Shown here in pieces: positions 1-11,600 of a DNA stretch of 64,000 bases. The stretch is taken from contig NZ_JAKIHN010000010.1 of assembly GCF_021608185.1 (NCBI RefSeq), positions 1 through 64,000 on the forward strand, read 5' to 3'. The notes below the pieces were generated by a model. The model did no database searches. It was not told where the DNA came from and saw nothing but the letters and a program-made list of their open reading frames with translations. The translations under genes and the position numbers were made by a program. The DNA is from Flavobacterium anseongense (lineage in GTDB: Bacteria > Bacteroidota > Bacteroidia > Flavobacteriales > Flavobacteriaceae). Numbering within the stretch: position 1 is the first letter of the stretch; every line of letters starts with the position of its first letter.

Positions 1-3000
1 GTAGTAGTTGTAACACTTACTGGAGTACTGCTAGCAGAAGTACTATTAGCACTTACTGCTCGTACTCTGTATTGATAGTTTGTAGCACCGGTTAAACCTG
101 TAACCACTTGAGATTGATTAGGTCCTTCTACTGGAATAACTTGTTTGTTTTCATAACCTGGAACAAATGAATTAACACTTGCTGGTGTAAACGTATGAGA
201 ACCTAATCCAGTTACATTATCTATAGCTGATACCGTCCATTCTGACTCTAGTGTAGTAAATGCACTTGCACCGGTTCCTGTTGGACTTGAAGTAATCCCT
301 GTAATTACAGTTGGTTTTCTTGTGAGTGTTTTATCTACAGTTGAATTTGAAGCTGAAGTCCATGCTGCTCCCGGATCATTCCCAATTCTACCAAAAATAT
401 CCACATAACTATCTGTAGATATTTTTTTCAAGGCAATAGCATCATCTCCATTAAAATTAGTAACTGACGAAGAAGCATAACCAGTGGTACCAACAAGAGT
501 TGCCCCAGAATTTCTAAAAACCAGAGTAGCGCCATGGGCTAAAGTTCCTGTTAAATTTTCTGTATTGGATGCACTTGTAGCTCCATTGGTAAATAATAAA
601 ACTTGATAATCAGATAAATTTACTGTAGATCCAGTGCCATTATATATCTCTATATATTTATTATTAGAAGATCCTTCAATATATTCAGAGAAAAATAAAT
701 CTGTAGCATATGGAATAGTGGAAGTAGTCACATCTAATCTATACTCAGTGGCACCGGCAACGCTTCCCCAATTAGCCTTAAATGAATTACAAGTAATGTC
801 ACTACCAGCACTAACTGTTGGCACACCAATTCCCAGAGTCGTAAAAGTTGATGCTGTACCAGTAACTGTACCTGTACCATCAATAGCATAGGCTCTGTAA
901 TTATATAAGGTATTAGGTGCTAAGCCACTTATAGTGACAGATGAACCATTAGTAGCAGAAGAACTGCTAAAAGAATTATCCGTGCTATATTGAATTCCAG
1001 ATGCTGTAACAGTAGAACAACCTTGCGTATAGGTAGTAGCTCCAAAAGTAATACTAACAGCTGTTATTCCCGAAGTAGCTCCAGCCACTATAGAAGAAAC
1101 CGCTGAATTAATTCCTGAAGCTGTTACCGCAACAGTTATTCCTGAAGTCCCTCCACCTGTTATAGAGATAGAACCACTATAAGACTGAACTAATGTTGGA
1201 GTAAATTTCACATAAATAGTTTCTAAAATTTCTCCGTCAACAGGTGTTAATGTTAACGAATTAGAATAAGTACTGTCATCTGTTGAAAAAGTGAATCCTT
1301 CCAAACTGTTGACAGCAACATCACCTGTTAAATTCAATCCTAACAAACCAAAATTATTAGTACTTGAAGTAGTAATACATACACCGTTAAAAGCTGCTAA
1401 AGGATCTGCCTGTAACGAAGGATTTGTACAAGCTGTTGTAGACAAACTAGCTGAAGTTCCTGAAGTAACAACATCATCACCATTTTTAGCATATACTTTG
1501 AAACTATTGCTAGCTCCGCAATTTAAGTTAGAAACTGTTGTAGTACCCCAAATAGCAGCAGTCTGCCATACAGCAGAACCTAAAGTAGCACCTCCCGGCT
1601 GAACATAACTTCCATCATTCAATTGAATAGCATATAAAGTTCCGGATGGGTTTCCATCTCCACTGCCTATGGCAACATCAATACTAGTCTCAGTAGCATT
1701 GGTTAGTACTGGCGCAGTTGGTGTATTTGCAAAGGTATAAAAAGAGACGTTACTACCATTTGTAGTTCCTCCGGTCCCTCCCGAAGCTACAGCTTTATAG
1801 ATGTATTGTGTATTAACAGAAAGTCCTGATATAGTTGCTGAAGTAGCAGTATTTAAAGTACCTGTTACCGCTCCTGATACCGGAGTAGTAGCCGTAACAG
1901 CAGTTGGATATTCAAAACTTGCAGTGGTAGCATTACCATTGGCATTAACCATACCATTCAAAACAGCAGAAGTACTGCTTAAAACTGTAGCAGCATTGGT
2001 CGTAACCGTTGGAGGAACTTTGGTAATTAAACCCGTAAAAGCAAGACCATTGGTACCGGCAGTAGGAGAATTAAAACCCCATCCACCTGTTGTAGTTTGT
2101 CCACTGGCATAATAACGAAAAGTAACGGTTGTACCGGCCGGAACATTTTGCAAAGCTGAAACCCCTGATACATCAATTGATAAAGTAGCTGGAGTTCCAA
2201 TAGTAATAGTTGGTGAACCAATAAGGGTAAAAGTAGTTCCGTTTAAACTGTAAGCAAACTGTGAGCTAACTCCAGGAGTCGCAGCAAAAGTACCTGTTCC
2301 TGCCAAATTTGCTGTAATACTAGCTATATTAAGGATATTTCCTGTAGATGGAGTTAATGTAGTTTGAAAATAGTCTGTATTCGTTGTAGCGATTCCATTA
2401 CTTTGAAAACCTGTAGTTCTAAATGAATTTGCAGCCTGGCTTGCTGTAGCTCCGGCACCACGAGTAATATTATTAGCACCTGATGTTGAAACTAAACTAC
2501 TATTAAATGTTGTAGCAGTATATGTTGCAGGAGTATCAGTAGAAAGAATACCGAAAAAACTCCAACCTGCTAAAACAGGGTAAGTAACAGTCAATGTCTG
2601 TGTAACATCTGGTGCCGCATTATAATTACTATTTCCGGCTTGTGAAGCAGTTATTGTAGTTACTCCAACTGTACCAATAGTCACTTCACCCCCTGATGTT
2701 ACACTGGCAACAGAAGAAGGAGGAGTAATAGAATAAGTTACAGCTCCTCCGGGCGCAGTTGCTGTTAAATTATAGTTTGCAGCGCCAAAAATTCGAGTAT
2801 CTGTTGAAGGCAAACCAGTAATGACCTGATTAGCTTTTGTTATATCAAAAGTATAATCTACTGATGAGGCAGCCAAATAATTAGTATCAGCAGCAACGTC
2901 TGCTACTACTTTATAGGTACCAACAACTGTTGGTTTTGTGGTGCTTGGTCCATAGCTTGTTGGACTTACTCCTGAATAAGTATAGGTAACGATTCCTGTA

Positions 3001-5174
3001 GAACCTGTAACACTTGAAGTATCAGGCCCTTGTGGAGAACCTGTATAAGTAAACGTTTGTAAACCGGTAACACTTATACTGGAACTAGCTTGGTTAACGG
3101 TAACGCTGGCAGTTCCTATAGCATTGTTATAGTTGTTACTATCAGTTGGAGTAAAAGTAACGCTATACAGCGCTGTTCCTCCAGTAGGAACAGTTGCCGG
3201 TGATGTAAAAGCAAAATTTCCCCCAACACTAGCGGAACCACCACTCAAAGTAGCATCTGCTAAAGTTTGCCCATAAGTAATCGTTGCTGCCGTTGGAGAA
3301 GTTATAATTGTTGGAGTAGCTTTAGAAACAGCACTATTAGCAATAGCAACTGAAACAGCTGTGGCGCCACTAGAAGTTAAGGCAATATTTCCTGAATAAG
3401 TATTTACCGGAGCAGTATCCTTTAATCTAATATAAACTGTTGTGCTTGGAATACTTCCTGCTCCACCAACAGTTACGGTATCTGTAAAAGTTCCTCCCGA
3501 AGTAAGACTTACTTCAAAATTAGTATTAGGTGGTGTAACCAAAATACCTTCGGACATATTATTACCTGCTATGGTAAAACTAGCTTCTCCCGAAACAGTT
3601 CCGTAAGTAGCTGAAACAAAAGTTGGTGTTGTAGCAGCTGAACCCGTAATTAAAGCACCTGCACTAACAGTAATAGTACCAGGTAAATATGTAATATTAT
3701 AGTTTGAAGCAGTAAAAGAACCTCCTGTTGCGGCTGATGCAACTACAGAACCCGGATAACTTCCTGCCGAATCAGCCGAATCAGCACCACTACCATAGGT
3801 AATCGTTACCGAACCAATAGTCTCTCCCGGTAGTAACCCACTACTAGTAAATGCAGTAGAACCCGAACCACCGGTAATAGTAGTACCTTCAGGCTTAGTA
3901 ACATCATTAGCAGTAATCGTAAGTGCTTTTGGATTTACAAGAACACTTGCCGTTCCTGTGGCAGTATTATAATTTGTAGCATCATCCGGTGTAAAGGTTA
4001 CACTATACAATGCTGTCCCAGCAGCAGGTACTGTTGAAGGTGTTGTGAATGTAAAAGTTCCAGTCACGCTGGCAGTTCCTCCTGATAAATTAGAAGATGC
4101 CAAGGTTTGTCCATAAGTAATTGCTGTTGCCGTTGGAGAAACACTAATTGTAGGCGTAGCTTTGATTACAGTTAACGATTGGGTAACTGAAGTAGCCGCA
4201 CAATAAGTACCATTACCCGCTTGAGAAGCAGTTAAAGTAATAGGACCTCCAATACCGTTTATAGAAACGTTTCCACTGCCATCTACTGAAGCAACACCAT
4301 TATTGCTCGAACTATAAGTTACAGCCAATCCCGAACTTGCCGTAGTAGCAATACTATGTGTCTCACCAAAACTTTTAGTAACTGGTGAGGCTAAAGCTGT
4401 AATTGTTTGAGAGGTACATTTTGTCGCATATAACGTAAAGTCATCTATTCCTATATGAACATTACTCCCCGAAGTGCCTGCATTCGCAATTGTAAATCTA
4501 AAATCTGCAGTACTACCTGCTGCAAGTGAAATTCCTGTTATTGTAATGCTTCTAGAATTAGATATGACAGCATTTGCAGCAACAACAGCATCAGCTCCAG
4601 TTGTACCATTAGTCAATGTTGTGCCTGTAACCCCAGTAGTTCCGTATGCACCAGCTCCCAAACGATAACTAAAATTCAATGTTGTTGGTCTATTTGCTGT
4701 CGAATATTGTTCAGAATTCCAACCAATAACAAATCCATCAACCGTGGAACCGGTATCATTCTTAATAGAAAATATTAATGTTGAAGACCCTGACGTCGAA
4801 TGCTTCATTACTATAGCATAATCACTACTTGAGCCATTTGGGCGAGCCGCATACCAATTATTTCCGGATACATTAGAAAAAGTAGTTGTTCCTGCTGTTA
4901 TGATGGGGTTTGTACCACTAAAAGAGGTTACGGTTCCCGCTATTGCCCAATTTGAAGGAACAGTGGCTAAAGTTCCAGCAAAACTGTTAAATGTTTGGGT
5001 ATAAGTATTACCCGAACCTGTTCCTGTAATACTTAACTGCCCCCAACTCATATTCCATCCCATCAAAAAGACGGCGAATAATAGTAAGGTTGTTTTAGTT
5101 TTTTTCAAAGAGTCAAAGCTAAAGGTAGCATTTACAAACTCGCTCAATCTTAAAATAGTAGAGGTTCTTTTCAT
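1..5174 (-). CDS. Large modular secreted surface protein, C-terminus beyond the left edge
   Basis: The frame is open from an ATG at 5174 to the window edge (at least 1724 residues); its stop codon is outside. The N-terminus has a long basic stretch followed by a hydrophobic core and an SWGQ-type cleavage site near residue 45, as in many Flavobacterium exported proteins. Two MBG-like Ig-type repeats, each with an ITYGQTL motif, lie near residues 338-415 and 615-693. A fibronectin III-like segment follows near 1060-1140. A lamin-tail-like domain (motif FFSEYIEGSSNNKYIEIYN) lies near 1490-1615, and another FN3-like segment runs off the edge. The composition (Thr/Ser/Gly/Ala/Val-rich, few charges) fits an extracellular beta-rich adhesin. 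A C-terminal T9SS sorting domain is expected but cannot be seen. A good promoter lies just upstream. No enzymatic domain was recognised, so the ligand is unknown. Confidence 0.85.
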   Translation of the reverse strand, partial: MKRTSTILRLSEFVNATFSFDSLKKTKTTLLLFAVFLMGWNMSWGQLSITGTGSGNTYTQTFNSFAGTLATVPSNWAIAGTVTSFSGTNPIITAGTTTFSNVSGNNWYAARPNGSSSDYAIVMKHSTSGSSTLIFSIKNDTGSTVDGFVIGWNSEQYSTANRPTTLNFSYRLGAGAYGTTGVTGTTLTNGTTGADAVVAANAVISNSRSITITGISLAAGSTADFRFTIANAGTSGSNVHIGIDDFTLYATKCTSQTITALASPVTKSFGETHSIATTASSGLAVTYSSSNNGVASVDGSGNVSINGIGGPITLTASQAGNGTYCAATSVTQSLTVIKATPTISVSPTATAITYGQTLASSNLSGGTASVTGTFTFTTPSTVPAAGTALYSVTFTPDDATNYNTATGTASVLVNPKALTITANDVTKPEGTTITGGSGSTAFTSSGLLPGETIGSVTITYGSGADSADSAGSYPGSVVASAATGGSFTASNYNITYLPGTITVSAGALITGSAATTPTFVSATYGTVSGEASFTIAGNNMSEGILVTPPNTNFEVSLTSGGTFTDTVTVGGAGSIPSTTVYIRLKDTAPVNTYSGNIALTSSGATAVSVAIANSAVSKATPTIITSPTAATITYGQTLADATLSGGSASVGGNFAFTSPATVPTGGTALYSVTFTPTDSNNYNNAIGTASVTVNQASSSISVTGLQTFTYTGSPQGPDTSSVTGSTGIVTYTYSGVSPTSYGPSTTKPTVVGTYKVVADVAADTNYLAASSVDYTFDITKANQVITGLPSTDTRIFGAANYNLTATAPGGAVTYSITPPSSVASVTSGGEVTIGTVGVTTITASQAGNSNYNAAPDVTQTLTVTYPVLAGWSFFGILSTDTPATYTATTFNSSLVSTSGANNITRGAGATASQAANSFRTTGFQSNGIATTNTDYFQTTLTPSTGNILNIASITANLAGTGTFAATPGVSSQFAYSLNGTTFTLIGSPTITIGTPATLSIDVSGVSALQNVPAGTTVTFRYYASGQTTTGGWGFNSPTAGTNGLAFTGLITKVPPTVTTNAATVLSSTSAVLNGMVNANGNATTASFEYPTAVTATTPVSGAVTGTLNTATSATISGLSVNTQYIYKAVASGGTGGTTNGSNVSFYTFANTPTAPVLTNATETSIDVAIGSGDGNPSGTLYAIQLNDGSYVQPGGATLGSAVWQTAAIWGTTTVSNLNCGASNSFKVYAKNGDDVVTSGTSASLSTTACTNPSLQADPLAAFNGVCITTSSTNNFGLLGLNLTGDVAVNSLEGFTFSTDDSTYSNSLTLTPVDGEILETIYVKFTPTLVQSYSGSISITGGGTSGITVAVTASGINSAVSSIVAGATSGITAVSITFGATTYTQGCSTVTASGIQYSTDNSFSSSSATNGSSVTISGLAPNTLYNYRAYAIDGTGTVTGTASTFTTLGIGVPTVSAGSDITCNSFKANWGSVAGATEYRLDVTTSTIPYATDLFFSEYIEGSSNNKYIEIYNGTGSTVNLSDYQVLLFTNGATSASNTENLTGTLAHGATLVFRNSGATLVGTTGYASSSVTNFNGDDAIALKKISTDSYVDIFGRIGNDPGAAWTSASNSTVDKTLTRKPTVITGITSSPTGTGASAFTTLESEWTVSAIDNVTGLGSHTFTPASVNSFVPGYENKQVIPVEGPNQSQVVTGLTGATNYQYRVRAVSANSTSASSTPVSVTTT

Positions 5175-5198
5175 AACTAATTAATTTTTTATCAGTCT

Positions 5199-5228
5199 CA
5201 AATCTAATACTTAAAAAGCAAACTGCAA
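5199..5228 (-). promoter_or_regulatory. Bacteroidetes-type promoter of the large surface protein gene
   Basis: On the minus strand a TTG (5226-5228) is separated by 19 bp from TAGATTTG (5199-5206), matching the Bacteroidetes consensus TTG-N17-23-TAnnTTTG. The -7 box ends 24 bp before the ATG at 5174, which gives a short leader. An AT-rich imperfect palindrome (5237-5266) sits just upstream of the TTG box. Confidence 0.65.
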
Positions 5229-5236
5229 GAAAAAGA

Positions 5237-5266
5237 TATTAACTAATTGTTATACAATAGTTAATA
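5237..5266. promoter_or_regulatory. Imperfect AT-rich palindrome upstream of a promoter, possible operator
   Basis: TATTAACT-A-ATTG (5237-5249) pairs with CAATAGTTAATA (5255-5266), a 12-bp dyad with one bulged A and a 5-nt centre. It lies 9 bp beyond the TTG box of the promoter at 5199-5228, where an activator would bind. There is no T-run, so a terminator is unlikely. The regulatory role is inferred from position only. Confidence 0.3.
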
Positions 5267-5551
5267 AGCATTTTATCGATTTTATTAGCATTTAATCGGT
5301 GCGGTTAGTCCTTTTATTGTTAAAAATATATCAGTATTTACTTTAAAATGTATTGCCTCAAAGTAGCAGAAAAAATGCAACCGATTGTATAAAAAATCGA
5401 TTAAGATATCTCAACACATTTCAGAAAGTATCAAATCAATACAAATAACTATTGTCATTCTCCGATAACTAGGAAAAGGCAGAAAACTAAAAACAACTTT
5501 TTCATTCTCAGGCGGACGGTAAACCATTAACAACAACTAGTAACTAATAAC

Positions 5552-5586
5552 AAAAAAAGACCCTCAATTGCTCGAGGGTCCTTTTT
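5552..5586 (-). terminator. Rho-independent terminator after the 6133-residue gene
   Basis: GACCCTC (5559-5565) and GAGGGTC (5574-5580) form a perfect 7-bp stem with an 8-nt loop. On the minus strand the stem is followed by seven T (5552-5558). It lies 24 nt past the stop codon. Its first half and flank closely match the terminator at 24358-24390. Confidence 0.85.
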
Positions 5587-5610
5587 ATAAATACGAAGGC
5601 GAAACCTGTT

Positions 5611-8600
5611 TTATCGTTTAACAACACGCACTGTCTGAACCTCTTCATCCTGTGATACAACTACATTGTATACACCACTCGGATAACGATCTCCAATTGT
5701 CGTTGTTTCTAAATCGGATACTCTAGCCTCACGTTGCTCTATCAATCTGCCAATCATATCATAAACTTTCAAGTTCACTACCGATTGACTTTCCGTTTTA
5801 ACGTCAATCATAAAGTTGTTCGCAAACGGATTCGGATAAGCTGTAGCTTTGAATACATCGGCAACTACTTTTGCAGGTCCTGATGGCGTTGAAGCCGGGG
5901 CTGTTATTGAACAATCCTTAGCAAGGTCAATGTTAGGATACTCGCCATACAATTGTGCCACTACTGTTATCTTATAATCGACTCCGGCTATTAAACCAGG
6001 GAATTGATTTAGTTTCACATATTTACCCGGACTATAAACAGTATAATCATATGGATTCTCTTCAGTATAAGGCAAATCAACCGAATTATACAATCTAAAT
6101 TGATACTGGGTAGCACCAGCAACAGCATCAGCATAAACATACTCATTTACCGTACTTGGAACACCTTCTACTCCACATTGAGCTTCAACTATCTGTGTCT
6201 CCGGGAAATCAGGGGTGAAAACTGAACATGGTGTTGTTGGTGAACTCCACGCCGAGTAGTTATCCATTCCGTAAGCCGTAACTCTGTATCTAACAGATAC
6301 CGAATACTCTTTCTGTAATCCAATCAATAATTGATTCAACATCGTTAACCTAAAGTTAGCAACATTACGCGTGGCTGTTTCCTCTGTTACCGTTATTGGT
6401 AATTCTCCCGGCTGTTGCGTAGAAATTCGCGTAACTTTAAACTCAAACTGATTCGCTCCTCCTGCATAACCACTGGCATAAATATAAGCATTTACTGAAG
6501 CCAAAGTCGTACCGCATGGAATACTCGCTACAGGCAAGGCCGGTGTAGATACTAAACATGGGGTTCCATAAGCTGTATAAATCTGTGAACCAAAACTCGT
6601 AGCACCATAACCGTATCTAACACTGATTCTGTATGTAGTACCATAAGTAACCTGCAACGTTGACGGAATACCGGCAATATTAGTCAGTTTAAAATAAGGC
6701 ACTGTTGTAGCAACACTTATCGTTTGAACAGGATTTCCATTATCCATACGCTCTATCAAAAACTCATAGCGATTAGCACCGTAAGTGGTACTGTTATTAG
6801 CATAAATATAGGAATCGATTCTCGCTATTGTATAAGCACATGCAACATTAGGCGGTCCAGCCTGGGTTGGCGGATTTGGCAATGTTGGTGCTGCAGGTGT
6901 AGTATAGCTCTGAGTATTACCGTTATATGGCTGTTCTTCTCCGTTAACAATAGCCGTAGCTTGTACATCATATGTAGAAGAATGTGCCGCATTAGAAGCT
7001 GACGAGAATACAAAACTTGTGGTGCTACTACTTACATAGGCAACCGAAGTTGGTGCATTGGTTTTAGTAACCTTGAAAATATAAGTAACCTGAGCTCCTG
7101 AATACGGAGACGTATTAGTAGCCGTTGAGCTATTGATAGTAGCCGTCATAGTTGCCAAAGGACCACTTGCGGTAGTAACATCTACAACTACAGGTGCGTG
7201 ACCTTCAAATATAGAGCCGCTACAGTTATTATCAATACTATCAAAGTTAGTTTCTACAACGCCAGGATTAATAGCTGCGTTGCTATCTACACAATCTATA
7301 TTATTAGATGCGTAGTAGTTACCAACCGAAGATGGATCATTACATGAAACTATAGTTGTTGCACCTACACTATTGGTACCATAACCATCATGATCTCCAT
7401 CAGGATACCATGTTACATTGGTAGAAACAGTAATATTTGCTGATGAACTGGTAGCTGTACATCCGTTTCCATCCGTGTAAGTATAGGTATAGGTAGTGCT
7501 CGGTCCTGTATAAGGATTTGCAACACTATATGTTCCACCTGCAGGTGTTCCTGATAATGCAATAGCATTTCCTGTACAACCACTTACGTTAGCTGCAGTA
7601 ACAGTTGGTAAAGGATTTATTGTAACCACATATGGAGCTGAAGTAAACGAACAACCATTACTATTTGTCACAGTAACAGTATAACTTCCTGCTGCTGTTG
7701 CTGTATAAGTGGCACTTGTTCCAGCAGAAGCAACATTAACGCCTCCAACTTTCCATTGGTAAGTAGAAATTGTACCACTTCCTGCAGTAGCATTTGAATT
7801 AAGAAGGGTACTTCCTCCAGGACAGAAAGAAGTGTTACCACTAATTGATGCTGTTGGTAAAGCGTTAACGTTAGGTGTTACACCTCCTGTTGCAGAACAA
7901 CCTCCACCCGAAACCGTAACAGAGTATGTTTTAGCAGAGGTAATACCATTTGCCATAGGGTTTACAATATTAGTAGCCGATAATGTTGTTGGCAAAGTCG
8001 GACTTTCTGTCCAAGCATAGCTTAAGGTACCTCCAGAAGGATTAAATTTCCATGCTTCAGGAATAGTAATATCATAAGATGTGTTATTACGTGATGCCGG
8101 AGCATAACCTAATGTTCCTCCAACATTTTCAATACCTAACGATTTAGCTGATAAAGTCGGATCGACACTATTTTGAACATGTATCTCTATATGCTGGTCG
8201 GCTTCAAATATCTGTATCTGGCCAGTAAGATTTCCATTATTAGCTGCACTATTATAATATTTAACTCCATTGTAATTAATTACAAATATTCTGTTTGGAG
8301 CTGTTCCATTAGTAAAGTAGCTAACCTGACCAGCAACAGTTACATTCAAATCATCATGACTGATAGCTATAAAGTTATCCGGTGAAGTGGTATTTGGAAT
8401 AGCCTGTACATAAGGCGAACCGGTAACTCCTGTTTGGAAAGCAGCATACCCATTAGAATAAATCAAAATATTTGAATAGTTTACACCAAAAAAGGAAACA
8501 TTAAACGGTAATGACACTGTGTTTAACAATGCATCATCACCAGTAGCTGTATTCGTTACTGTTCCGGTAGGCGTTAATAAACCAAAAGTCCCAGCCGTCA

Positions 8601-11600
8601 TAGTATAAGCAGCAGTTGTTCCGGCTACCACGTTCAATTGTGAACTTGAGCCTGAACAAACTGAACTAGGAGTAGCAGTTATACTTTGCATTAATACAGC
8701 CGGAGCTACAGTAATAGTAGATGAGGCGGTATTAGTACAACCATTAACATCAGTACCAGTAACTGTATATGTAGTTGTAGTTAATGGAGTTGCTGACACA
8801 TTAGCCCCAGTTGTAGGACTTAATGACGTATTATTTGTATAAGTATAGTTAGAAGTTCCTGCTCCTCCCGCAGTCAATGCTACTGCTGTACCTCCCGGCG
8901 AACAATAAGTAGCTGTTGATGGTGATAAAGTAACCGCTGGCAAAGGGTTTACAATTAATGTTGCAGGATTACTAGTAGTAGTTTGTGTACTACAATTAGT
9001 CACTCTTACATAGTATTGCTCACCGTTATTTGCTGTTGTTACACCTATTAAATTTAATGTTGCACTTGTTGCGCCTGTAATAACACCTGCCGAATTAGCT
9101 AATTGCACATCTGGTGTTCCCACTCTAAACCATTGATAACTCATAGCAGCAGTACTGGTTGCAGTAACACTAAATGTTGCGGTAGTTCCCGAACATTTTG
9201 TCGTTGGTTGTGGATGCGCTGTTATAGCCGGTGCCGCTTGAACGTTAACCAAAAGAGGCGACGCTGAAGCTGAACAACCTTCTGAAGAGGTTACAGTCAA
9301 ATTATAAGTAGTAGCTACACTTGGAGTAACCGTTGGCGAAGCAACGCTTGCAATAGTACTGCTAGGAGTAGAAGTCCAAGCATAACTATACGTAATTGGT
9401 ATAGCTGGTGTAAATCGATAAACTTGACCGGTCGCAGGTTTTGTAGCAATGTTATTTGTTGAAGCAGAAGTACTGATAGTTGGACTCGCACTAACATTTT
9501 GCAACGAAATAAAATTAGAAGTAGAAGTACCCATTAAACCAATCGTAGCACCACCACTTGAACCAGCGTTATATGCTGTAGCATCTTGTCTGTAAACATA
9601 TTCTATAATATTGGTTGTTTCATACAATTTGGCTTGGAAAGAAATTACAGCCGTTGCTGACTGAAAATTCCACTCCATGTTTAACCATTCAACTGTTAAT
9701 ACTCTACTTCCAACTGAACCACTTACTTGATAAGTTACGCCAGCTGTAGGTTGTAAATCATCCCAAAGTGGTGCAAGACCCGGTCTAACATTCGCAGCTG
9801 ATGCTAAATCATTTGAGTTTGTAGAATCACCTGTAGTATTAAAGGTCAATAAACCATTAGAACTTACTTTAAAGTTAGCATAACTAGTACCACCATAATT
9901 GAAGTTAAATCCTATTGGAATAGAATTGGACAAGGCATCATCAGATGTAGTAGTAATAGAAGGCGCTGCAGTACCCCCACTTAATGGTGTAAAGGTTCCA
10001 CTATTGGCACTAAACTTATAACCTCCCGTATTAATTGAGTAAATTGGATCTGCTGAAACGGCAGTTCCTGTTAACGCAATAGAAGTGTTAGGACAAGATA
10101 ATACACTAGCATTGGTTGCAGTAGCAGTTAATGAACTTCCTGTGGTTACATTAACAGTTGCAGTATTGGTACAACCATTACCGTCAGTTCCAGTAACTGT
10201 ATATAAAGTAGTCGAGCTTGGAGATGCAGAAACTGAAGCAGCAAGACCATCTGCTGGGCTTAAACTTGTAGTTGGAGTCCAAGCATACGTTGAAGCACCA
10301 CTAGCCGATAAAGTAACTGCTGGACCAGGTGTACAATATGCTGCCGTTGAAGACGGAACAGTAACTGTTGGTCTGGTAACAGAAATTGTCGCTTCTGCAG
10401 ATTTACTATCAGAACATGGACTAACTCCTGTTAAGAAAGCTTTATAGTAATAATTACCCAGTGGTGTCGCAGATGTAGTGGTAACACTCAATTGATACAC
10501 ACCAGTTGAAGGATTTGAACTTGAATAAGTCGCTCCGGCTGGAACACCATCAGTCACAGCACTATAACTGGCATCTGAAGCACCAGCAGTGGTAGCATAT
10601 TTCCAAACTACGCTTTGAACAGTCCCAGTAGTGCTAATTGACAATACAGTAGGTAAAACCGAAGCCGGTTCTTGACAACGTACTATTGGAGTCGAATTCA
10701 AATCAGTTGAAATAACAACTGGACTGTTTATAGTTAATGAAGCTGATTGACTCACTATAGGTAAAACATTAGCACCACTTACACCAAATTTAACTCTGAA
10801 TCTATAGTTGTTTGCTGTAGTAGCGTCTATGCCCGATATCATAAGTGTTTTATAATCTCTCACACCTAATACTAATGGAAACTCAAATGTTAAGCCTGGT
10901 ACAGCAGTCGTATTCGGACCAGTGTATCCACTAGATATAAGATTACCATTGGTTAAGTATAAAGGAATAACCGTGGTAGTTGCAAAATTGTTTGTACTTA
11001 CCTCCCACTGAGCTCTCAGTATTGTTCCCGAACCACTAGTAACCACATTAAATTGTGGAAGTGGATTAGTAGAAGCTGGTAAACAAATTGACAAATTTTG
11101 AGGATTTGTAGTTCCAACACTAGTAACAGTCAATGTTGCAGAACTGGAAACCAATGGAGCACAAGGTGACAATGGTGTTAAGATACATCTATAAACAGTG
11201 CCGTTTATTGCAGTGCTTGCATTAGAAATCGTTAATGTATTGGTAGTTTCACCACTGTAATTAGAAGAACTTACTACATTACTCCATGTGCCTGTAGGGT
11301 CATTTTCAGGAGGGGATGGTGTCGTAGAAGTTCTTATTTGCCATTGATATGTATATGGAACCGGAACTGGTGATAGTGTTCCTGCCACTGTGAAAGTAGC
11401 GCCAAATGTTGTTGCGGCGATTTGATTTGTAGGCTGTTGCGTAATACTTCCTTGATTATTTACACTAACAAGTACTGAAACTGGAGCTGAAGAACATGCA
11501 GGAGTAGTAGTGTTACTTGTAGCCACAACTTGATAAGTGGTATCAACTGTAGGACTAACCGAAACAGATTGTCCCGATAAACCTCCTGTCCAACTATACG

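Larger units (their letters stand above)
5175..5610. other. Intergenic region between the two giant surface-protein genes
   Basis: This spacer has no convincing gene. It contains the promoter and palindrome of the gene that starts at 5174, an AT-rich middle section with no recognised feature, a short stretch of repeated words (TAACTAATAAC-like, about 5530-5551), and the terminator of the upstream giant gene at 5552-5586. Confidence 0.7.
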
